Below are positions 14,701 through 20,560 of a stretch of DNA of 46,594 nucleotides, in pieces. Source of the stretch: Hydrococcus sp. Prado102 (lineage in GTDB: Bacteria > Cyanobacteriota > Cyanobacteriia > Cyanobacteriales > Microcystaceae); NCBI GenBank assembly GCA_025454425.1, contig JALOOL010000009.1:1-46594 (forward strand), read 5' to 3'. Numbering within the stretch: position 1 is the first letter of the stretch; each line of letters starts with the position of its first letter. A program made the position numbers and the translations under genes. The notes under the pieces were generated by a model that saw only the letters and a program-made list of their open reading frames with translations, searched no databases and was not told where the DNA came from.

Positions 14701-17569
14701 GCACGAAACCGTTAATATCGACGCTGCGATCGCCATTTTCGGAACCTTGAAAATTGGGATCTGCTTTATAAATCCTCAACAAGTAATCGGAACTGTTGGC
14801 TTTTGCCCCAAAACCGTTATCGGAGAGGAACCAGAAGTTATTGCCATCAGCAAACTGAACGCCGCTAAAACCTTGAATGGGTTGTCCTGGAAATGGGCCA
14901 GTGCGATCGTTTCCTGAAATGGGATTGCCTTCTCCATCGTTTCCACCCGCTGGCGGCCCGTCAGCAAAGGTATCGGCAGGTTGTTCGGCAAATCCTTCTA
15001 ATTCGGGACGCGCAACCTCTTCTGGTTTAACGCCAAACAACGTCTCATACATGAGTTCGTAAATCTTGGTATTATCCAGCGTACTTGGCAGCTTATCGGC
15101 ATTCATGCCAAATGCTTTTGATACGATGCTGCCAGAATTGTCTGGCGTTCCCTTCCACGCCACGCCAAAAGGATAAGTATTGCCGTTTGCATCGGGTTGG
15201 GAGACGAAAGGATCGGTATTCGCACCTGTAGTTCCATCTTTGGGAATTTCTACCCCTGGTTCGGTGGTTGGATTGACTTCTTCATTGCCTACGGGTTCGC
15301 CTGGGTTTAACGGGTCGCGAACTTCTAATCCTCCCGCATCGCTATCGGCAGCAGTTAATAATAAGGTGTTGGGATCTTGGTTTCTGATGAAATCCATTGC
15401 CACGCCGATCGCGTCGTCGGCGCGTTTAGCCGCTTCAATCGCGCCTGTTGCGTTATTATCATTACTGAAGTTATCCGTTCCTTCTTCTTCCATCACCACC
15501 ATAAACCCGTTGGGGTTTTTGGAGATGATGCCAAGGGCAACTTCTAGCATTTCGGCAACTGTCGGCGGATCTTCGTTGCCTGGTTGTCCGTAATTCCCCA
15601 ATCCTTCTTCGGCATTGACTTCTTCGGGTTCGTCGTTATAGGTATCTTCGGCTGCAAAAATCCCTAAAACTTTTTCGGTTCCTGGGGGTAGATTTTGGAG
15701 TTCTTCAAGGGTATAGACGACGGTGTAACCTTTTGCCCTAGCCTCTTCAACTAAGTTGCGTCCGTCTTCTCTCGTTCCTTCTTGTCCGAAACGTCCAATT
15801 GTACCGACAGGGAGATAGTCAACCTCCCCACCGCCAAGAATTACATCAACGCCAGATTCAATAATCTGTGCGGTAATGCTATTAGTATTGCTGCGATTTT
15901 CGACTTCAGCTAAAAAAGCGCCCGTACCTGGTTCGGCAATGATACCAGAATTAATAATTGCGGTGGCTTTTCCGGCTTTAATTGCCTCTTCCATAACGGT
16001 TAAACCCGTTCTTCCAGAAGCAGGAACGACGGGATTGCCGTTTTCATCCAAACCATAAGAACCCGCATGAACTTTGACTCCCATTGCATGAGTGACTGCC
16101 CCAGCATTAGATGTCCCTGTAAGCCGATCTTTCATGTGTCCGAGATAGACTCCCGCATCGGACATCATATCCCAGTTGAGTCGTCCGTCCGGGCCGTAGT
16201 AAGCAAAACGGGCAGCCGCATAGTGAGATGGACTGGTTCCGTCTGGATGGATAAAGATAACGTTCCCCGTATCTTTTGTAGCAGGTGGCGCGGGTTCGGG
16301 ATCGGGCGCGGGTACTTGTTGCGGAACTTCGGTATCGAACAACGTCTCGTACATGAGACGATAAATCTCGGTGTTATCCAGCGTACTCGGCAACTTATCT
16401 GAATTCAGACCGTAGGTTTTAGCAACAATGCTGCCAGGAACGTCCGATTGAGTGACCCAACCCACGCTAAAAGGATATTCATTGCCGTTGGCATCGGGTT
16501 TAGCAATAAAGGGGGCTGTATCTCTTCCCGTCGCCCCATCGAGGAGATTTTCCGTGCCTGGTTCCGTGGTAGGATTAGCTTCCACTGAACCGACAGGATC
16601 GTCTGCATCGTCTACTTCTAAACCGCCTGCATCGCTATCAGCAGCGGTAACTAACAGCGTATTGGGATTAACGGTATCGATAAATCTTTGCGCTACTCCG
16701 ATCGCGTCGTCAGCCCTCTTTGCAGCTTCGATTAATCCTGCGGCATTATTATTGTTACTAAAGTTATCCGTACCTTCTTCTTCCATCACTACCATGAACC
16801 CGTTAGGATTCTGGGAAACGATGCCGAGGGCAGCTTCTAGCATCTGGGCGACGGTAGGCGGATTTTCATTGCCAGGTTGTCCGTAATTTCCTAAACCTTC
16901 TGCGGCATTGACTTCTTCGGGTTGGTCGTTATAGGTATCTTCGGCTGCAAAAATCCCCAGGATTTTCTCGGTTCCTGGGGGTAAATTTTGTAATTCTTCT
17001 AGGGTATAAACGACTGTATAACCTTTTGCCCTAGCTTCTTCAACTAAGTTACGTCCGTCTTCCCTAACCCCTTCTCCAAAGCGTCCTTTTACGCCGACAG
17101 GCAAGTAATGAATCTCGCCGCCACCTAAAATTACATCAACGCCAGAATCGACGATTTGGGCGGTAATGCCTGTAAAATCGCTGCGGCTTTCTGCTTCGGC
17201 TAAAAATGCTCCCGTTCCTGGTTCGGCGATGATACCGGAGTTGATGACTGCGGTAGATTTTCCAGCCGCGATCGCTTCTTCCATTATCGTCTGACCTTGC
17301 TTGCCAGAGGCGGAAACGACGGGATCGCCGTTTTCATCTAAACCAAACGAATCTGCTTGTACTTTAACTCCCATTGCATGAGTAACAGCCCCAGCGTTAG
17401 ACGTACCCGTAAGCTGGTCTTTCATATGTCCGAGATAGACACCCGCATTGGTCATTTTGTCCCAATTCAGCCGTCCGTCTGGGCCGTAATGCGCAAAACG
17501 GGCAGCCGCGTAGTGAGAAGGGCTTGTTCCGTCTGGATGGATGAAAATGACGCTGTTGTTGTTCGCCAT
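8756..17569 (-). CDS. Giant secreted multidomain phosphatase/phosphodiesterase/nuclease/5'-nucleotidase
   Basis: A 2,937-residue protein is read from ATG 17569; an in-frame TTG 57 bp upstream is less likely because domain 1 starts right after MANNN. Domains: alkaline phosphatase 1 (5-414); Pro-rich linker (420-430); alkaline phosphatase 2 (436-845); phytase-like/esterase-like N half (865-1030); GlpQ-type glycerophosphodiesterase (1036-1412; GHRGASG, PEHT, Glu1069, Asp1071, His1084); phytase-like C half (1427-1626); OB-like region (1637-1745); endo/exonuclease/phosphatase nuclease (1899-2181; Glu1939, GDLN 2095-2098, SDH 2171-2173); 5'-nucleotidase (2190-2801; GNHEFD 2280-2285, NGGGIR); RTX-like tail with GGDNLLTGGRGADQF. 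There is no N-terminal signal, so type I secretion is inferred. The set would convert DNA, nucleotides and phosphodiesters to phosphate outside the cell. A Pho box lies upstream. Confidence 0.93.
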   Translation of the reverse strand: MANNNSVIFIHPDGTSPSHYAAARFAHYGPDGRLNWDKMTNAGVYLGHMKDQLTGTSNAGAVTHAMGVKVQADSFGLDENGDPVVSASGKQGQTIMEEAIAAGKSTAVINSGIIAEPGTGAFLAEAESRSDFTGITAQIVDSGVDVILGGGEIHYLPVGVKGRFGEGVREDGRNLVEEARAKGYTVVYTLEELQNLPPGTEKILGIFAAEDTYNDQPEEVNAAEGLGNYGQPGNENPPTVAQMLEAALGIVSQNPNGFMVVMEEEGTDNFSNNNNAAGLIEAAKRADDAIGVAQRFIDTVNPNTLLVTAADSDAGGLEVDDADDPVGSVEANPTTEPGTENLLDGATGRDTAPFIAKPDANGNEYPFSVGWVTQSDVPGSIVAKTYGLNSDKLPSTLDNTEIYRLMYETLFDTEVPQQVPAPDPEPAPPATKDTGNVIFIHPDGTSPSHYAAARFAYYGPDGRLNWDMMSDAGVYLGHMKDRLTGTSNAGAVTHAMGVKVHAGSYGLDENGNPVVPASGRTGLTVMEEAIKAGKATAIINSGIIAEPGTGAFLAEVENRSNTNSITAQIIESGVDVILGGGEVDYLPVGTIGRFGQEGTREDGRNLVEEARAKGYTVVYTLEELQNLPPGTEKVLGIFAAEDTYNDEPEEVNAEEGLGNYGQPGNEDPPTVAEMLEVALGIISKNPNGFMVVMEEEGTDNFSNDNNATGAIEAAKRADDAIGVAMDFIRNQDPNTLLLTAADSDAGGLEVRDPLNPGEPVGNEEVNPTTEPGVEIPKDGTTGANTDPFVSQPDANGNTYPFGVAWKGTPDNSGSIVSKAFGMNADKLPSTLDNTKIYELMYETLFGVKPEEVARPELEGFAEQPADTFADGPPAGGNDGEGNPISGNDRTGPFPGQPIQGFSGVQFADGNNFWFLSDNGFGAKANSSDYLLRIYKADPNFQGSENGDRSVDINGFVQLSDPNRLIPWEITNQNTEERFLTGADFDPESLVVGEDGSFWVGEEFGPYLLNFDANGVLQETPIATPNVSNLNTLNGQDPLVLGHRGASGILPEHTLEAYGLAIQQGADFIEPDLVITKDGVLIARHEPMLGVVDPATGEVVQSLTTTNIAEKPEFGDRLTTKMVDGVSVTGWFAEDFTLAEIKSLRARQPRDYRPQQFNDLYEIPTFEEVIDLVQDIEARTGQKIGIYPETKHPTYFDQQGLSLEEPLVETLLDRGFTDPNRIFIQSFEVQNLVELKNDLLAGTVLEDTPLVQLYDVFDAQPYDIVVNFSDPNFDPTSVYGTDLITAETTYGDLINQDGGAEQNLLQEFVASYAAGIGPWKRTFVLTEELETPVDGNGDGVPEITEQLTGEVLPVVEDAHDAGLQVHPYTFRDEERFLVLDEDGTPQTAEEEYEQYIELGVDGYFTDFPATGDLVRDRVTGEFVKSPDNPTIIGNPEEANLTRSRGFEGMAYSSDRQTLYPLLEGSVTGDPDNALRIYKYDVATASYADELVGYYRLDDPSHAIGDFTPINDTQFLVIERDPNEGEAAEFKKVFLVDFSQVNEDGFVYKKELVDLLNVQDPNDIDGDRSTTFRFPYITIEDILVVDEDTILLANDNNYPFSSGRPPGPDNTQIIEIKLPEPLDLDPRLGRQDDNSSETVKISEIQGASQTSPLVGQVVTTTGIVTAVDRNGFYLQDPTGDGNDATSEGIFIFTRSTPSVQVGDELQVEGTVQEFIPGGADTGNLSTTQIASPTILTLSKGNELPASTILGEGGRVPPTQIVENDNFTVFDPQEDAIDFYESVEGMRVTVQDAVAVSPTNEFGEIWTVTDDGALVPPPGLTSRGGILLQEDNTNPERIQIQLDEDLLPDFEENVKTRDKLGNVTGVVNYNFGNFEVVATEAFEVTDGGLGQEETTLVGTENQLTVASYNVLNLAPSDTEQIAEIAAQIVNNLKSPDILALQEIQDNNGSVDDGVTDASETLQALADAITAAGGPTYQFFDVAPADDTSGGQPGGNIRVAYLYNSERVSVDEESIESLDVPAFEESRDPLRADFTFNGETVSVINNHWTSRVGSTPIFGATQPFVQAGEAERNAQAEFLNGYVNGILAEDPNANVIVTGDLNTFQFSPSIDKLTGEGENQILSNLLDKLPDDNPYTFNFQGNSQILDQMLATNDLVENGEFDIVNLNVDFPTQASDHEPILGRFTLGEAEPETFTLQLLHASDQEGGIAALDDAPRFSAVLNALRNQDNNGDGQADYENTLTLSSGDAYIPGLFFNASEEAFGGVGRGDILIQNELGFEAIAFGNHEFDRGTGVVSDLISPSEDGTYPGTNFPYLSSNLDFSTDENLAGLVTEDGQEASTIPNKIAKSTVITVNGEKIGVVGATTPLLPTISSPGDVGVSPSDPNDLQALASTIQASVDELLANNPGMNKVVLLSHMQQIEIEQHLAGLLKNVDIIVAGGSNTRLTDESDRLRAGDTSQGVYPIVRNDADGNPVAVVNTDGNYKYVGRLVIDFNKDGFIVPESYDPEVSGAYATDERGVLDVSGTPDPEIVEITNDLREVVVAQDSNFFGTTSVFLNGNRAGGGLDGVRNQETNLGNLTADANLAIAQETDPSAVISLKNGGGIRASIGQITTPTGGTEPVRLPPEGNPLTGKPDGGISQLDIANTLSFNNGLSLVTVTAQELKDILEYGIEASTKDPARAEGRFPQVGGMAFSFDLDNAPGSRIQSLAIKDAQGNVADVVIQNGQLVGDANRTFRMVTLSFLLDGGDGYTIAQRDRVDLARPENAPRTGDATFAADGSEQDALAEYLNDNFGQTPFNRADTPREQDERIQNLDFRQDTVIGDVVTPKNDIVFAGTNNRIFGGIGNGGDNLLTGGRGADQFWIVTDENDLPTEANTIVDFNRREGDVIGFANTSLTYASLGTDWNLRQEGRNTIIEAFGQEVALLQGIQANQLTESDFVFG

Positions 17570-17691
17570 AAAGATAGATGCCAAATTTTTTGTTAAGAAA
17601 TCTTCAAAATGCGTTCCCAAGCACAAGAGTTAAGAAAATTCCTCAGACTCCTGCGCTGATAACGTTTCCCATTTAGTAGAGTTTCATTTGC

Positions 17692-17721
17692 AGATTAAGA
17701 AACGAATAGGTTGAGGTTAAA
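17692..17721 (-). promoter_or_regulatory. Pho box (PhoB/SphR site) upstream of the giant phosphatase gene
   Basis: Read on the minus strand: TTTAACCT, 3 bp, CCTATTCG, 3 bp, CTTAATCT. The outer octamers fit the cyanobacterial Pho-box repeat (pyrimidine-TTAA-pyrimidine-pyrimidine-T/A) exactly and lie in perfect 11-bp phase; the middle repeat is degenerate. The site is about 120 bp upstream of the ATG. A weak -10-like TACTAA follows at a plausible distance. This suggests induction by phosphate starvation through the SphS-SphR system. Confidence 0.65.
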
Positions 17722-18013
17722 TCTTTCTGGTGACTTTGTATCGTTAGCTACATTGAAGCGAATGAATTGTTGCAATTTATTTTCTGTTTTACTGTTGCAA
17801 TAGCTTTAGAAAGACTATTTAATATTGCGCGATCGCTTTTTCGATCGACTTATAGCAAATTTAAAACTGCTATTATTCGAGGGTTAAATTATTGTAAATT
17901 GCTGGTTTTTGACAATAAATAATTATTGTCGATCGCGATTAGATTATCTCTTTGCTTTATTCTTAAGCCTTCTTGTTTCGAGCGATCCCCGTGTCTTTTT
18001 CAAAAACAAAGAG

Positions 18014-18056
18014 GGCGTTAGCCTGCTTTTGTCTTTGCTGAAGCTAACGCCTTTTT
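18014..18056. terminator. Strong bidirectional terminator hairpin
   Basis: GGCGTTAGC (18014-18022) pairs perfectly with GCTAACGCC (18043-18051). On the plus strand it is followed by TTTTT (18052-18056), and on the minus strand by a U-rich run from CTCTTTGTTTTTG. It most likely ends transcription of the minus-strand YqeG gene; the plus-strand tract is better formed, although no plus-strand gene is seen upstream. Confidence 0.75.
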
Positions 18057-18192
18057 GCTTTGTTATTGAGGTTTATTATATTTAGGGTCTTTATATTAGC
18101 TGACCCCATTTGAACTTATATATATAGAATTCCCCATTTTTACTCAATTATTAAATTCCTTAATTATTTCTTTATCTTTCAGAACTTAACAA

Positions 18193-18735
18193 TTAATCAT
18201 TTTTTGTAAATTTTTGTAAATTTGTAGCGAGCGATACACCAAGTTTTTGAGAAATCCAGACTTCTAGATTGCGGATGGGATAAGAACGCGCGGCGATCGC
18301 GGGATCGACCATCGGTTCGACTAAAATAGTGAACATTCCCAAACGATTGCCTGCGATCACATCGGTAAATAGGCGATCCCCAACCATTGCCACTTGAGAC
18401 GCTGGTAAATTCATAGAACGAACGGCTTGTCTTAACTTGCGTCGAGATGGTTTACCCGCACCTAAAATATACGGGACATTGAGAGACTGAGCAATACTAC
18501 CGATGCGATTTTCGCTTAAATTATTGCTAACAAGCCATATCGTTGCTACATTCCTAATTTGTTCTATCCAGCACACCAAAGCTTCAGAGACTTGTCTCTC
18601 TCTCAGGGGGACTAAGGTTTCATCGACATCCAAAACTAAGCCTTTAAGTTGGTGATGATGTAAAACTTCTGTCGTAATACCAAAAACCGTATCTCCCAAA
18701 ATGAGATCGGGTTGCAGGAAAGTGACCTTAGACAT
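18193..18735 (-). CDS. YqeG family HAD IIIA-type phosphatase
   Basis: The 180-residue protein belongs to the YqeG branch of the haloacid dehalogenase superfamily. Motif I is LDVDETLVP with nucleophile Asp36 and Asp38. Motif II is WLVSNN (about residues 67-72). A conserved Lys lies in GAGKPSRRKLRQA, and motif IV is MVGDRLFTDV. The short length and absence of a C1 cap fit the IIIA subclass. Homologues occur across cyanobacteria, plants and Firmicutes; a plant homologue acts as a phosphatidylglycerophosphate phosphatase, so a role in phosphatidylglycerol synthesis for thylakoid membranes is plausible but unproven here. It stands alone, with a terminator about 140 bp downstream. Confidence 0.92.
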   Translation of the reverse strand: MSKVTFLQPDLILGDTVFGITTEVLHHHQLKGLVLDVDETLVPLRERQVSEALVCWIEQIRNVATIWLVSNNLSENRIGSIAQSLNVPYILGAGKPSRRKLRQAVRSMNLPASQVAMVGDRLFTDVIAGNRLGMFTILVEPMVDPAIAARSYPIRNLEVWISQKLGVSLATNLQKFTKND

Positions 18736-18804
18736 GAATGAGTAGAATTTTTAGTAAGGGATCGTTGTTAATCTTATTTCCTTGCCGCGATCGCTGGCAA
18801 ATAG

Positions 18805-18821
18805 TCTCCCAGATTGGGAGA
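18805..18821. repeat. Small perfect hairpin in intergenic space
   Basis: TCTCCCA (18805-18811) and TGGGAGA (18815-18821) form a 7-bp hairpin with a 3-nt loop, followed on the plus strand by TTATTATA. It lies between the YqeG and sulfotransferase genes, both on the minus strand, so its role as terminator is doubtful; it may be a fragment of a dispersed repeat. Confidence 0.4.
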
Positions 18822-18990
18822 TTATTATAGCAGTCTCGATTTAACTTAAATTTTAAAAAGCGGCAGGCTTAAAAGCAGATTATTGCTATGCCTTGCGTAT
18901 CTCTATAAAGAAACTAATCGATCCAAAAAAGCTGCGTCAAAATATAGCTAATCCAGTAAGCCAATCTTCCAAATCAAAGACCTTATAAGT

Positions 18991-20052
18991 TTAACTGCGC
19001 CGTTGGTATATTTTTTTTATCCTATCCTTCAAAAAATAAGTAATAATTTCAAATATTTTTTTGATTGTAAGTTTTTTTAAATAACCTTCATTTTCATTTT
19101 GAAAATTATTTATAAACAATTTTCCATCCGTTCGATTCAGGAAATAATTTGCTACTTGTCTATTTGAGTCTTCAAAATTCAACATGAAATTTTCGATCGC
19201 GTCTTTGGGCATTGAAAAATAAGTTCGCTCTGAATAGTATTTTGAATAGTGTCTGAGAAACTGTATTATTTTTACTCTATTTTGATTAAAATCATTATCA
19301 ATAAATATAGGAATATAACGATTTATCAGTCTCAAAAATTCTAACGAATCAGCATCCAGAGATTCGTTTAAAGGTTTTACAATTTTATATCTTTTTGTTA
19401 TATCTATTTCTAAAAGATTAGTAAAATCGCTTAATGGATTTCCTCCAATCATTTGTTCTCGCTCAAATACTCTGACTACTATATTTTCCTTCCCAAATAC
19501 CGATTCCCACTTTTGGAGAATGTTCCAGTAGTCATAACGTTGTTCTATTTCTTCCTTTGAAGGTAGCCCGAATGGTTCGGTTCTACCGCCTATTACAGCG
19601 GTAGAATAGGCACTTAATAAAAATTTGTCTTGTCTGCGCAAATATATAATTATTTTAATTTCTTCAAAAAAAGGTTCGAGAAGTTTTTTCAGTCGCTCTA
19701 TTTCTTCTTTTTGTACTAGCCTCGACGAACAATGTTCATTGGAGAAAATGACTTTTTTAGCATTAGTTTGATTTAACTCTTCGGCAAGTTCTATTTGAAA
19801 TTTATTTTGGAATTTTGACAAGGTTTCTGAATTAGTTATTTTCATATATTTGTGCATATCTTGGAGTTTATTAGCAGAAAAAGCAGCAAGTTTAGTATGC
19901 GTGCAGTTAGCAAATTTAGGTTCGTCTTTTTCTTCAGGAGAGTGAGGATACAAAAAACCATCGTCTAATAAGTTTTGTCGATTTCTTGCCAGAAAATATT
20001 GTATTGTTGTCGTTCCAGTTTTTTCGGTTCCTATATGAAGAAAAGCTTTCAC
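18991..20052 (-). CDS. Sulfotransferase family protein
   Basis: The 353-residue protein carries the PAPS-binding P-loop at its extreme N-terminus: FLHIGTEKTGTTTIQYFL (residues 4-21), the 5'-phosphosulfate loop of sulfotransferases. The second hallmark, the 3'-phosphate segment, is IIIYLRRQDKFLLSAYST (about residues 134-151). The catalytic base position would be in FSNEHCS (104-110). Members transfer sulfate from PAPS to carbohydrates, lipids or extracellular polysaccharide; cyanobacterial copies often sit in polysaccharide loci. None is here, so the acceptor is unknown. The gene is AT-rich with few HIP1 sites compared with its neighbours, suggesting acquisition. A partial second copy of its 3' end lies at 20202-20393. 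Confidence 0.85.
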   Translation of the reverse strand: MKAFLHIGTEKTGTTTIQYFLARNRQNLLDDGFLYPHSPEEKDEPKFANCTHTKLAAFSANKLQDMHKYMKITNSETLSKFQNKFQIELAEELNQTNAKKVIFSNEHCSSRLVQKEEIERLKKLLEPFFEEIKIIIYLRRQDKFLLSAYSTAVIGGRTEPFGLPSKEEIEQRYDYWNILQKWESVFGKENIVVRVFEREQMIGGNPLSDFTNLLEIDITKRYKIVKPLNESLDADSLEFLRLINRYIPIFIDNDFNQNRVKIIQFLRHYSKYYSERTYFSMPKDAIENFMLNFEDSNRQVANYFLNRTDGKLFINNFQNENEGYLKKLTIKKIFEIITYFLKDRIKKIYQRRS

Positions 20053-20102
20053 AGTTTTACCCTTTTATAACGTTATGAGAATTGCTATATATTAGCTCAT
20101 TC

Positions 20103-20181
20103 TTTTGTAATTCATGCTTTGAGGCGATCGCTACTAACTGAAAAATTACTTAAACTCAATTAAAAGCACTCGCTTTTCTTT
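20103..20181 (+). pseudogene. Remnant of mfd 5' end
   Basis: This stretch is a degraded copy of codons 5-31 of mfd (20573-20650): GTAATTCATGCTTTGAGGCG against GTAATTCGTGCCTTGGGGCG, continuing through CTACTAACTGAAAAATTACT. One codon is deleted and there is an in-frame TAA. Roughly 80% of bases match by eye. It lies just upstream of the intact sulfotransferase gene and so marks one side of a tandem duplication. Confidence 0.8.
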
Positions 20182-20201
20182 CATCACAGAATCTTTATCA
20201 A

Positions 20202-20393
20202 TCATCTTTTCACAATTTTAAATATTTGTTGTATCCTATCTTTTAACAGGTAGGTAATAATCTCAAATTTTTTTTTGATTGTAAGCTTTTTTAAATCTCC
20301 TTCATTTTCACTTTGAAAATCACTCATAAACAATTTTCCATTTGAGCGGTTCAAAAAATACTTTGCAACTTGCTGATTTGATTCTATAGACAA
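20202..20393 (-). pseudogene. Remnant of a second sulfotransferase gene (3' end)
   Basis: The 63-codon frame matches the last 60 or so residues of the intact sulfotransferase: QVAKYFLNRSNGKLF against QVANYFLNRTDGKLF, then KKLTIKKKFEIITYLLKDRI against KKLTIKKIFEIITYFLKDRI. Everything upstream, including the P-loop, is missing, so it cannot be an active enzyme. Together with the mfd remnant at 20103-20181 it shows that a block of sulfotransferase plus mfd start was once duplicated and has since decayed. Confidence 0.88.
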
Positions 20394-20560
20394 AGTAATA
20401 TTTAATAGAACTTAACCCAAGAGATTAACTCGATAATAAAGCGTCACTCAGCGATCGCATCTCGATCTCACGAGAATCGACACGATAAGAAGACCATAGG
20501 CTAAAGTAAATAGGTAGCTTGCATTTCGTTGTTTGCAAGTCGGGTAAATTGTAATAGCTT

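Larger units (their letters stand above)
17570..18192. other. Intergenic region upstream of the giant gene
   Basis: About 620 bp of AT-rich sequence lies between the start of the giant gene and the end of the YqeG-type phosphatase gene. It holds the Pho box, HIP1 sites (near 17829 and 17932) and a bidirectional terminator. I see no gene on either strand. Confidence 0.6.

Noticed and set aside
17567..17626. TTG start of the giant gene, 19 codons upstream of the ATG
   Set aside because: The added residues match no signal peptide or domain, and ATG 17569 places the phosphatase domain at the usual position.
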